Shown one piece after another: positions 26,122 to 34,482 of a DNA stretch of 64,000 bases. How positions within the stretch are numbered: the first letter of the stretch is position 1; the number at the start of each line of letters is the position of its first letter. Under the pieces are notes generated by a model. That model searched no databases and had not been told where the DNA came from. It saw only the letters and a program-made list of their open reading frames with translations. The translations under genes were made by a program, and so were the position numbers. The DNA is taken from assembly GCA_030372335.1 (NCBI GenBank), contig JAUDCW010000004.1. The stretch is one strand, 5' to 3'. This stretch comes from JALCOL01 sp022649665 (lineage in GTDB: Bacteria > Bacillota > Bacilli > Lactobacillales > Enterococcaceae).

Positions 26122-27210
26122 TTGACTGAACAATCGCTGGTTGACTTTTTCAAAGCCCAAGGATGGCTGGTTTTTATCTTCCCGCTGATCATGGGGCTGA
26201 TTTTTGCATTTTCTTACTGGCACGAAAAACGCCGGCTGCTCAACGGGCTCCTGCTGAATCTTTTTCTGCTGTCATTTTTCGGTACCCTGGCTGTTTATGC
26301 TTTTATGAGCGTCAATGAGGTCGCGATCGTGATCGTTGCGATCCTCGCCGTCATTTTTTTTCTTTTCTTGCTGTTTGGGACGTATGGTCTCCTCATTTTT
26401 CTTTTGTGGAATGCCCGGCAAGTCTGGAAGCGCGAAAGCCATTCGCTTTCCAACATGCTGACGCTCCTCTTAGCGGCCGGGATCCTGCTGTTTCTTTTCT
26501 TTTACAGACCGCTCTTTCACATGCTGCCCGAATGGCTGGAGCCGATGTCGTCGTTCATCCCGCTGACCCTTTCTTATCTGATTTTGATCTTTTTCAATTT
26601 TTTAGCGATCCAAACGATCTATCAGTTCAATCACCCGCGTTTGAATCAAGATTATATCATCGTGCTCGGTGCCGGTCTGCTTCATGGCGATCAAATTTCA
26701 AGGCTTTTGGGCAACCGGATCGACGCCGCGATCGCCTTTTATCAGAAACAAGTGAAAAAAAGCGGATACGAACCGAAACTTGTGATGAGCGGCGGCAAGG
26801 GGGCGGATGAATCGGTCTCAGAAGCTGCCGCAATGGCGGCGTATGCTGAAAAGCGCGGGATCCCGGCTGCAGATCTTCTGCTCGAAGACCGCTCGACCAA
26901 TACCCTTGAAAATATGAAATTCTCAAAACAAGTGATCGCGCGCGACGCCGGCAATAAGAAAGTCCGCGCGATCTTCACAACAAATAACTTCCATCTGTTC
27001 CGTGCCGGGATGTATGCCCGTGCCGCAGGACTGAAAGCAAACGGGATCCCGGCCAAAACCGCCTTTTACTACTGGCCGAATGCATTTTTACGCGAATTTG
27101 CAGCGATCGTCCTGCTCAATAAACGGCGCCACTTGCTGGTGATCGGTTTGATCTTTTTGATCGATCTCCTCGCTTCGGCGACACTGCTCTTTACGGGGGC
27201 GGGCAAATGA
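26122..27210 (+). CDS. YdcF/ElyC-family (DUF218) membrane protein
   Basis: About 362 residues. Five hydrophobic segments fill the first 170 residues, followed by a DUF218 domain: DYIIVLGAGLLHGDQIS, LVMSGGKGADE, DRSTNTLENM and IFTTNNFHLFRA; a last hydrophobic helix lies at the C-terminus. The family includes SanA/ElyC envelope proteins; the enzymatic activity is unknown. I chose TTG 26122 because AAGGATGTG at 26107-26115 pairs well with 16S rRNA and lies 6 bases away; GTG 26113 is inside that site. It overlaps the next gene by 4 bases (ATGA). Confidence 0.8.
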   Translation: MTEQSLVDFFKAQGWLVFIFPLIMGLIFAFSYWHEKRRLLNGLLLNLFLLSFFGTLAVYAFMSVNEVAIVIVAILAVIFFLFLLFGTYGLLIFLLWNARQVWKRESHSLSNMLTLLLAAGILLFLFFYRPLFHMLPEWLEPMSSFIPLTLSYLILIFFNFLAIQTIYQFNHPRLNQDYIIVLGAGLLHGDQISRLLGNRIDAAIAFYQKQVKKSGYEPKLVMSGGKGADESVSEAAAMAAYAEKRGIPAADLLLEDRSTNTLENMKFSKQVIARDAGNKKVRAIFTTNNFHLFRAGMYARAAGLKANGIPAKTAFYYWPNAFLREFAAIVLLNKRRHLLVIGLIFLIDLLASATLLFTGAGK

Positions 27211-28111
27211 AATTAGCGATCATGAGCGACTTGCATGTCGACCGCAATTATTTAACGGAAGAAGATCTGAGGCAGCTCATCCAAGTCTTGAAAGAAGAAA
27301 ATGTCACAGCACTCCATCTGGCTGGCGATACCAGCAACTCGCCAGCCCAAACTTGTGCGATCGCCGCGAAATTTTCGAACGCCGGCATCGAAACGACCTT
27401 TAATTTCGGCAACCACGAGTTGGGTGAGATCGATGATCCCGAACAGATGGAAGATTATCCTGATCCGCATTTTTTAAATCTGAAAGGCAAGTCCCTTTCG
27501 GAATCCACAACACTGGTCGGCTTTAATGGCTGGTATGACTACGGTTTTCTGCCGGGATCAACGACCACTGAAAATGAAAAGCGCAAAGAACTGTATTTGT
27601 ACGACCGTGCGATTTTGCGCGGCGGGAAAGACCCAATGATCATGGATCAGCTGCTGGCCCGTCTTAAACCGCTGTTGGACGAATTGTGCGAAAAAAGCAG
27701 ACTGTTCTTTTCGCAACGCATTTTGTCCCGCGACCTGAATTTATTTTATGGCGCTCAGGCGGTTCAAAGCGCTGGAACTTGTTAAACGCCTTTTTAGGCT
27801 CGCCGCGCCTCGGCGAACTTTTAGCGCACTATCCAAATATCACCGATGTCACATTCGGTCACACGCACCACCGCTTTCCGCCAACGAAGATCGGTTCGAT
27901 CACCTATCACTGCCGGCCGTTCGGCTATACGATGGAATGGCGCTTGACGTACCGCTTTTTGATCGAAAACCAGCTGCTGAAGCCGGAAGAGTTCCGCCCG
28001 CGGACGATCAAAACGGCGGTCAGAGAAAACCGTGAAGCCTTTAACCGCTTTAAGACCCAGCATCTTGCCGAAGAATACCGCGAAAGTCTCTCGCTTTTTT
28101 CTGTCGAATAA
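27207..28111 (+). pseudogene. Metallophosphoesterase with a frameshift
   Basis: The first frame (27207-27785) carries the calcineurin-like motifs MSDLHVD, LAGDTSN and GNHELGE; the second frame (from about 27690 to 28111) carries ATHFVP and TFGHTHHRF, the C-terminal metal ligands. Together they make one normal phosphoesterase of about 300 residues. The switch falls at a run of six A (27691-27696): one further A would restore ELCEKKQTVLFATHFVP. So the gene is broken by a one-base loss in a homopolymer, or the base was missed in sequencing. Without repair the product lacks half the active site. It overlaps the YdcF-like gene by 4 bases and ends at a shared terminator. Programmed slippage is possible but not favoured. 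Confidence 0.8.
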
Positions 28112-28156
28112 AAAACCGACCAGCAGCCTCGCGGCTTTTGCTGATCGGTTTTCTTT
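28112..28156. terminator. Bidirectional terminator
   Basis: AAAACCGAcCAGCA and TGCTGaTCGGTTTT form a stem with one mismatch around the loop; A and T tracts lie on both sides. It separates the convergent phosphoesterase and chitinase genes. Confidence 0.8.
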
Positions 28157-28170
28157 AGCATCAAATATTT

Positions 28171-31100
28171 TTACTTTTCATCCAAAACCCCGTGAACGAG
28201 CGAGGTCAATTCGGCATTGTTCGGCGTATCATATGAGAGCTCCCAAATGATCGCGCCGCCGTATTCATTTTGTTTCGTCCAATCCGCTTTTTCTTTGATC
28301 GAGCGGTAGTTGTCATACGTATACAACTCTTTTTTCGCACCATCATAGATCGTCGGTACTTTTGCTTCATCATCCCACTGGAAGACGAGCTGATCATTTG
28401 GATCAGCTTGCGCTTTTTTCTCGTATTGCTTCAATTGCCACCATGGTTTGATGCCGGCTTTTTCTGCTGGATCATCCCAAGAACCGCCGTAAGGAGCGCC
28501 GCTGCTTTTTTGATTCAAGCCGGCTTTTCCAACATTTGCAAAGCCGCGGGAATAAAAGCTCATGCCGACCATCAGTTTATTTTTCGGCAAACCGTAGACC
28601 GTTTCATATTCCTTCATCGCCGCAGAAATATTGAATTTTTGATTTTTATCGGTTTTGTTCGGGTAGAGGGCCGCATTGTGGCCGGTCTGATTGTCAAAAC
28701 CGCCGTGGAAGTCATAAGTCATCACGTTGAAACTGTCGACTGCTTCATTGACTTCTTTCGGTGCGATAAACGGCATTTTTTCGTGATTTGCGGTGACCGC
28801 GATGCTCAGTTGATAGTAACGATCATCTTGCATGCCCGCTTTTGTCAACTTTTCCCGCAGTTGTTTGATCAATGCGGTAAATTTCGCTTGTCTTTCCGCA
28901 TTATCCGGATATTCCCAATCGATGTCCAGTCCGTCATAATCGTATTTCAGCATGAATTGGACCGCTTCAGTCGTGAAAGCATCCATTTTTTCAGGAGTTT
29001 GGGTGACAAGATCAAATCCATGATCAACTACCGAGTTGTTCCAGCCGCCAATCGAAAACATCGCGGAAACATTGTTTTGGTGGGCCAACTTGGCTACTTG
29101 GCGGATATAGTCTTTCGCCCCGTCACCGCCGAAGTCTGCCCATGGATCATTTGATTTGAGCTTGCCGGTCGTTTTGTCGATCACTAAGAAACCGTAGTTC
29201 ACGTGGGTCAGCTTGTCAAACGGAATGTCGATCGGATCATACCCTTTGCCGTCTAAGACTCCTTCCGTCATGCTGTAGTCCTGATTTTTTGGTTCATAGT
29301 CAGTTTTATATCCCTGCCAATTGGCAAAGTAGCCGATGACTTTTTTCTTATTTTGAACTTTTTGCGCTTGTTCTTTTTGGAAGGCCAGCGCTGCTGCTTG
29401 GTCAAACTTTGTGAAAGAAAAAGTATAGTCGACTTTCGGCAAATCGCAAACTTTTTTCCACATCGGTGCCGATCCAGGTTGCTGGCTGGCGTCTGCCCAA
29501 TAGCTGTTGGTCCAAAGTGCGCCTTTGTCGGCGACTAGCGAACCGCCGGCAAATGTCTTTTTCGACCACGGCACACTGTCAAAGGCTTTTTGATCATATT
29601 TAGCGACTTCAACTGTCTGTTCTCCCGGAAATGTCTGGTTTTGATTTCCTTTATTCCAAGACTTTCCGCCATCATTGGACCACATGAACGAAGGATCGAG
29701 TCCCTTGATCAGATTTTTTGTATCATCCATCGCCAACTTCGCATCTTTGTTTTTCGCAGCTTTCTTTTCTTGTTTTTTGACTTTGATGGTTTGCAATACT
29801 TTATCTGCCGCTTTACTGTTGAAATGATCTTTAGCGACCAATTTCACTTGATCCCCTTCTGTAAGCTGGAGATCTTGATAAAAATTGTACCCGCCAGCAG
29901 ACGAAAAAGTTGCTCCATAATTCTTTTTTTGACTCATTTTAAAGAGATATTTGCCGTTCACTGAAACTGTAAAATCGATCGGTGACTGATAGTTCTTTTG
30001 ATCCAATTTCAAATTTACTCTTGATTTGCCGTTTTTTTGCGGGGTCACGGAAAGAAGACCTTTTGCATTTTTTAAACTGATCGTACTTTCAGCGGCAAGC
30101 ATTTTTTTAGTGACCACGATCTTTTTCAAGACTTTTTTCTTCTTCGGAGTATTTTGACTATCGCGGACCGTCAGCTCAAAAACATCGCCAGCCTTGATTT
30201 TTAAATGATCATAGATCTCTGCTGCTTTGCCATCTTTGCTGGTTTTTTTGTATGAATAGTAGTGAGCCCCGTTTTCTGTTGAAAAAAGATACTTCCCGTT
30301 ATGCCAGACTTGATAGTTCCAAGGAGAAGCAAGCTCGTCGCTGGTCAATTTCAAGGAAACTTGGTTGCCGCCGATCGCTTTAGAGATCGCGAGGTTGGCC
30401 GTCGTGTTCTCAGGAGTGATCGCTGATGCAGCTGGCAGCATGTCTTCGGTCACGGTGATTTCTTGCAAAACTTTCGCTTTTTTGACAGGTTCGCTGCTTT
30501 CTCTGATGGATACTTTGATTTTATCGCCTGCATTCAGCTTTTCCGTCGCTGAAATAAAGACTTGCTCACCAGTTATTTTGCGGTTAGAGTAATAATTTAC
30601 TCCATTTTCAGTCGAGTAAATATATTTTCCATTGACCTCGACACGAATATTTTTGCTGGACTTAAACAGCTTTTTGCTCAGTATGATCCCCACTCTGCTC
30701 TGGAAGCCGTCCGGTTTAATAGTCGTTGTGACTTGTTCGGTGTTTTTCTCTGTTTTCGCGTCTTCTTCCGTTTTTTCTGCTTGCTTCGTTTCCGGCGTTT
30801 TTTCAGCTGCGCCGCTATCTTTCGCGACTTTCTCAGAGTTGAAAGGATTTAAAATGCTGGAGAATTCATAGGCGCCTTTTTCTTCGATCCCTGGATTTTT
30901 TAAATCTTCATTGATGTTGTTGTCCCGATTCAATGACCAGAAGGAAAGCATCGCGATATTTTTTTCTTTCGCATATTTTTGCAGACCTTTCGCGTCTTCT
31001 TGCGTGAAGGTTTCATTTGCTTGGGTCGACTTGCCGATCCAAGGCGTCAAACCGATCTTTTGGTACGCTTCTTGATCGCTCAATTCAGTATTTGATTCAT

Positions 31101-32562
31101 GATAGATCGTTTGGATCTGCTTTTTCAAACTTTCGGAAGCTTGAATAACAAACTTGTAATAGTCTTTGCCGGCTGTTTTCACGAATGCTGGTCCAAAGCA
31201 CATGGTCATCACATTGACCCCTTGCACCGCGATGCCGCTTGATACAGCATCTTTCAAGACATTATAAGCGTCATTATCCGTTCCTTCACCAACCAGTCCG
31301 GTCGGCAAAACCGGGAAAGTAAACCAGACTTTTGGTGCTTGATCGCCTAATTTATCCTGCATGATCTTAAGCGCCCGGTTGTTTCTTTGCCAAGCCGCTT
31401 TATCACGAACGTGCGTCCCTTCGATATCGAAGTCGATCATCGTCAAACCATATTTTTCGACGATCTCCATATACTTATTCGCTAATTCATTTTCGTCTTC
31501 GATCGCTTTATGAAGCGGGGTGCCGTTCTCACCGCCGAATGAAGGCATGATGTCTCCGCCCTTTTCGCGGAACTGCCGGATTTGATCAGCGAAGCCCGCG
31601 ACGATCCCGCCATTTTCGCCAGTGCCGTCGACATTATAGTATCCGCCGAATGATGCGGTTTTTGGACTTTTCGGATCTGAAACGATAAAGCCGATATTCG
31701 CATACGAAATCTTTGATTTTTCCTGCTCTTTACCTAGCGGATAGAGTCCTTGATGGCCCTCCATGCTGTACCACAATCCTGAGTCGATATAAGGCGAGAA
31801 AACTTGTTCTCCCCACTTCTTGCCTTTTCCGGCATTGATCCGTGAATAAGGCGTGCTGGGGTCAGCCATTGAGACTTGCAGCGGATTTTTTTTCGCTTGC
31901 CCGTCCAGCTGCACTTTGCCTTGAGCATCGATCGTTCCCACTTTTTTCCAGCCCGTCGTCGTTTCTGGGGCACTTCCCGGTTCGACATCGGCCGCCTTAT
32001 TGGTCCACCACAGTGATTCGTAAACTGCACCATGATGCTTTACTTGGAAGCCTTTGGTGTCGCTGGTCCCGTATTCTTTCAGCTCGGACCATTCTTTCCA
32101 CTCGCCGGCGTCAAATGTTTGAGTGCTTGCGGTGTTCTCGGCCTTTTCCGCTGAAAGATCTGGATTCGCTTGAGAGGCCTGAGCAGCTTGGGCACTTCCC
32201 AGCGGGTTCGCTTGGATCCCCGCCTTCATTTTGACAACGCCGCCTCTTAAAATATCGCCGACTTCTTCCCAGCCGGTCGTATAATCGGGCTCACTTCCCG
32301 GTTCTTTATTTTGTTCGCTGGTGATCCACCATTTTGCCTGCCAAATCGAACCATCATGTTTGACTTGCTTTCTGCTGGTGTCCTGCTCACCGAATTTCCC
32401 CAACTCCGACCATTCCGGCCAGCGGCTTTCTTCTAGCTCCGCTTGTTCCCCGGTTTCCTGAGCGAAAGCCGTGACTCCCTGAACAGTATTCAAGGTCGCA
32501 CTGCAAAGAACAGTAGTGCAGACTAAGAGTGTCGCTACTTTTGAACCAATCGTTTTTTTCAT
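28171..32562 (-). CDS. Large secreted chitinase with two GH18 domains
   Basis: 1463 residues. Order: signal peptide (1-34, AFA before Gln35); two CBM5/12-type chitin-binding modules (about 48-102 and 155-208, each W..WSEL..G..QVKH.G...WW.....PGS.P...TGW); first GH18 domain (about 250-570, catalytic DFDIE with Glu381); a Lys/Glu/Thr-rich linker (575-615); three repeats of about 90 residues (619-710, 728-822, 845-930) sharing VNGKYLF/STENG and K.L..I.V.; a third CBM5/12-like module (about 985-1040); and a second GH18 domain (1073-1455) with the canonical DGLDIDWE (1210-1217). It is predicted to be secreted and to hydrolyse chitin at two different active sites. There is no LPXTG or other anchor at the C-terminus. 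Monocistronic. Confidence 0.93.
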   Translation of the reverse strand: MKKTIGSKVATLLVCTTVLCSATLNTVQGVTAFAQETGEQAELEESRWPEWSELGKFGEQDTSRKQVKHDGSIWQAKWWITSEQNKEPGSEPDYTTGWEEVGDILRGGVVKMKAGIQANPLGSAQAAQASQANPDLSAEKAENTASTQTFDAGEWKEWSELKEYGTSDTKGFQVKHHGAVYESLWWTNKAADVEPGSAPETTTGWKKVGTIDAQGKVQLDGQAKKNPLQVSMADPSTPYSRINAGKGKKWGEQVFSPYIDSGLWYSMEGHQGLYPLGKEQEKSKISYANIGFIVSDPKSPKTASFGGYYNVDGTGENGGIVAGFADQIRQFREKGGDIMPSFGGENGTPLHKAIEDENELANKYMEIVEKYGLTMIDFDIEGTHVRDKAAWQRNNRALKIMQDKLGDQAPKVWFTFPVLPTGLVGEGTDNDAYNVLKDAVSSGIAVQGVNVMTMCFGPAFVKTAGKDYYKFVIQASESLKKQIQTIYHESNTELSDQEAYQKIGLTPWIGKSTQANETFTQEDAKGLQKYAKEKNIAMLSFWSLNRDNNINEDLKNPGIEEKGAYEFSSILNPFNSEKVAKDSGAAEKTPETKQAEKTEEDAKTEKNTEQVTTTIKPDGFQSRVGIILSKKLFKSSKNIRVEVNGKYIYSTENGVNYYSNRKITGEQVFISATEKLNAGDKIKVSIRESSEPVKKAKVLQEITVTEDMLPAASAITPENTTANLAISKAIGGNQVSLKLTSDELASPWNYQVWHNGKYLFSTENGAHYYSYKKTSKDGKAAEIYDHLKIKAGDVFELTVRDSQNTPKKKKVLKKIVVTKKMLAAESTISLKNAKGLLSVTPQKNGKSRVNLKLDQKNYQSPIDFTVSVNGKYLFKMSQKKNYGATFSSAGGYNFYQDLQLTEGDQVKLVAKDHFNSKAADKVLQTIKVKKQEKKAAKNKDAKLAMDDTKNLIKGLDPSFMWSNDGGKSWNKGNQNQTFPGEQTVEVAKYDQKAFDSVPWSKKTFAGGSLVADKGALWTNSYWADASQQPGSAPMWKKVCDLPKVDYTFSFTKFDQAAALAFQKEQAQKVQNKKKVIGYFANWQGYKTDYEPKNQDYSMTEGVLDGKGYDPIDIPFDKLTHVNYGFLVIDKTTGKLKSNDPWADFGGDGAKDYIRQVAKLAHQNNVSAMFSIGGWNNSVVDHGFDLVTQTPEKMDAFTTEAVQFMLKYDYDGLDIDWEYPDNAERQAKFTALIKQLREKLTKAGMQDDRYYQLSIAVTANHEKMPFIAPKEVNEAVDSFNVMTYDFHGGFDNQTGHNAALYPNKTDKNQKFNISAAMKEYETVYGLPKNKLMVGMSFYSRGFANVGKAGLNQKSSGAPYGGSWDDPAEKAGIKPWWQLKQYEKKAQADPNDQLVFQWDDEAKVPTIYDGAKKELYTYDNYRSIKEKADWTKQNEYGGAIIWELSYDTPNNAELTSLVHGVLDEK

Positions 32563-32613
32563 GCATCGTCTCTTCCCTTACAAAATATTTTGGCTGATTG
32601 ACAACCGCAATGA

Positions 32614-32619
32614 ATTATA
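32614..32619 (-). promoter_or_regulatory. Candidate -10 of the chitinase gene
   Basis: TATAAT on the minus strand about 52 bases before the chitinase ATG. A TTGAAC hexamer lies 21 bases upstream, too far for a good -35, so regulation by an activator is possible. Confidence 0.4.
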
Positions 32620-32730
32620 CAGAAAAATAACCGCCCGATCGTTCAAATCTGCTAGATCCCGTGACCAAGAATTGTTCAGTTATATACATAAATTTTCCTC
32701 AAACGCTAATATTATTTTAATATTTCTCCG

Positions 32731-32766
32731 CAAAAAGGAGCTGCGGCAAATGTTTTCCGCAGCTCC
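32731..32766 (-). terminator. Terminator of pgi
   Basis: Perfect 10-bp stem GGAGCTGCGG / CCGCAGCTCC followed on the minus strand by five T. It lies about 35 bases after the pgi stop. Confidence 0.9.
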
Positions 32767-32800
32767 GATTTCTGAATCAATAGTTTTCCAAAACAGCTTT

Positions 32801-34147
32801 TTATAAGCGTTCGTTCAATTCTTTAGCGAGCTCTTCAAATCCAGGCTTGCCGAGCAGCGCGAACATGTTTTTCTTATAGCGTTCGACGCCCGGTTGATCA
32901 AATGGATTGACCGCGTTCAAATACCCAGAAAGCCCGATCGCGATCTCGAAGAAGTAGATCATATAGCCTAGCGTATAGGCATCCATTTCCGGGATCTCCA
33001 AGACCAGATTCGGTACCCCGCCGTCGGTATGTGCCAGCAGGGTTCCTTCAAAGGCCTTTGTATTGACGAAATCCATATTTTTCCCTTGCAGATATCCTAA
33101 ACCGTCCAGATCGTCCGGCAATTCGGGGATCGTGACATTTTTTCGCGGTTTTTCGACTTTAATGACCGTTTCAAACAGATCGCGGCGGCCTTGCTGGATA
33201 TATTGTCCCATTGAATGCAAGTCCGTCGAGAAATTCACACTAGCCGGGAAGATCCCTTTTTGATCTTTGCCTTCTGATTCGCCTGCTAATTGTTTCCACC
33301 ATTCCGAGAAATATTGCAGCGTCGGCTCATAGTTCACCAAAAGTTCGATCGCTTTGCCTTTGCGGTAGAAAATATTGCGCATCGCCGCATATTGATAGGC
33401 TTCATTTTCAGCCAATGCATCCGAAGCGTACGCTTTTTGCGCATCTTGGGCGCCTTTCATCAGTTGCGTGATATCTGCGCCGCTGGCGGCGATCGGCAAT
33501 AGTCCGACTGCTGTTAAGACCGAATAACGGCCGCCGACATCATCCGGGATCACAAACGTCTGCCAGCCGGCTTTATCCGCTTCAACTTTCACCGCACCGC
33601 GCGCTTTGTCTGTCGTCGCGTAGATCCGCTGGTTCGCTTCTTTTTCCCCGTATTTTTTGATCAACAGCTCTTTGAAAACGCGAAAAGCGATCGCGGGTTC
33701 TGTCGTCGTCCCGGATTTCGAGATCACATTGACCGAAAAATCCTTTTCACCGAGCATTTCGATCAAATCAGCCAAATAGGTCGAGCTGATCGAGTTCCCC
33801 GCAAAAAAGATCTGCGGTGCCTTGCGTTTTTCTTGCGGCAAAAGATTATTGAATGTTTGATTCAGAAAGTCGATCGCCGCTTTCGCGCCGAGGTACGATC
33901 CGCCGATCCCGATCACGATCAAGACGTCGGAATCTTTTTTGATTTTTTCGGCGGCTTTTTGGATCCGAGCAAACTCATCCTTGTCGAAATTTGTCGGGAG
34001 CTCGACCCACCCTAGAAAATCACTGCCCGCGCCGGTGCCTTTGCGAAGCTCTTCGTGTGCTGCGGAAACTTGTGCCTGCATATAATCCAATTCATACGGT
34101 TGAACAAATGGTGCCGCCTTTTGATAATCAAATTTGATGTGTGCCAT
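32801..34147 (-). CDS. pgi: Glucose-6-phosphate isomerase
   Basis: Second step of glycolysis, glucose-6-phosphate to fructose-6-phosphate. 448 residues, the short Gram-positive form. Motifs VIGIGGSYLGAKAAI, ISKSGTTTEPAIAFR (phosphate loop), GGRYSVLTAVGLLP, and the catalytic His region NFSTDLHSMGQY are present. The start ATG 34147 has AAGGAGGAAG just upstream; the frame is open 11 codons further but without a ribosome site. Own promoter and own terminator. Confidence 0.97.
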   Translation of the reverse strand: MAHIKFDYQKAAPFVQPYELDYMQAQVSAAHEELRKGTGAGSDFLGWVELPTNFDKDEFARIQKAAEKIKKDSDVLIVIGIGGSYLGAKAAIDFLNQTFNNLLPQEKRKAPQIFFAGNSISSTYLADLIEMLGEKDFSVNVISKSGTTTEPAIAFRVFKELLIKKYGEKEANQRIYATTDKARGAVKVEADKAGWQTFVIPDDVGGRYSVLTAVGLLPIAASGADITQLMKGAQDAQKAYASDALAENEAYQYAAMRNIFYRKGKAIELLVNYEPTLQYFSEWWKQLAGESEGKDQKGIFPASVNFSTDLHSMGQYIQQGRRDLFETVIKVEKPRKNVTIPELPDDLDGLGYLQGKNMDFVNTKAFEGTLLAHTDGGVPNLVLEIPEMDAYTLGYMIYFFEIAIGLSGYLNAVNPFDQPGVERYKKNMFALLGKPGFEELAKELNERL

Positions 34148-34191
34148 TTTCTTCCTCCTTATTGGTAAATCACAGATCACTTGCTACCTAC

Positions 34192-34220
34192 AGAGTATCG
34201 GTTCTATAACGAATTTTCAA
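34192..34220 (-). promoter_or_regulatory. Promoter of pgi
   Basis: Minus strand TTGAAA, 17 bases, TACTCT; 45 bases before the pgi start and 30 bases from repeat copy B. Confidence 0.7.
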
Positions 34221-34249
34221 GAAAAACTATTTGATGCACGTAAAACAAA

Positions 34250-34408
34250 GAGGCTGGGACAAAAGTCATGTCCCAGCCTCTTTTTCGAATAAACGGTGTT
34301 TCAAAAGCAGCTTCTTCGGAAATAAGCCGAAAAATCTCAAAAATATAAGAAACTATTTTCGGATTTTTCTTCTTATTTCTCGAAGCTGGACACTTTTGTC
34401 CCAACCTC
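34250..34408 (+). repeat. MITE-like intergenic repeat, full copy B
   Basis: 159 bp, the inverted counterpart of copy A. Left end GAGGCTGGGACAAAAGTC, right end (reverse complement) GAGGTTGGGACAAAAGTG: imperfect terminal inverted repeats. The left end is itself the hairpin AGAGGCTGGGACA...TGTCCCAGCCTCT followed by five T (34249-34286). The centre pairs GAAATAAG..GAAAAATC with GATTTTTC..CTTATTTC. The 73 bases between the element and gdhA (34410-34482) show only a weak hairpin (GGTGCCA/TGGCACT). No target duplication is evident. Confidence 0.87.
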
Positions 34409-34482
34409 GCTAGCCGAATGAACAGGGTGCCAAATGAGCTTCTTTCTTGAAACCTGGCACTCAAGTCATCATCTCTTTTGGT

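Noticed and set aside
27686..27700. Programmed -1 frameshift in the metallophosphoesterase
   Set aside because: The A6G run is not in the right phase for the classical X-XXY-YYZ slippery site and no strong downstream stem was seen; a one-base indel is simpler.
31842..32234. Open frame antisense to the chitinase N-terminus
   Set aside because: No start signal; the minus-strand gene there has clear CBM motifs.
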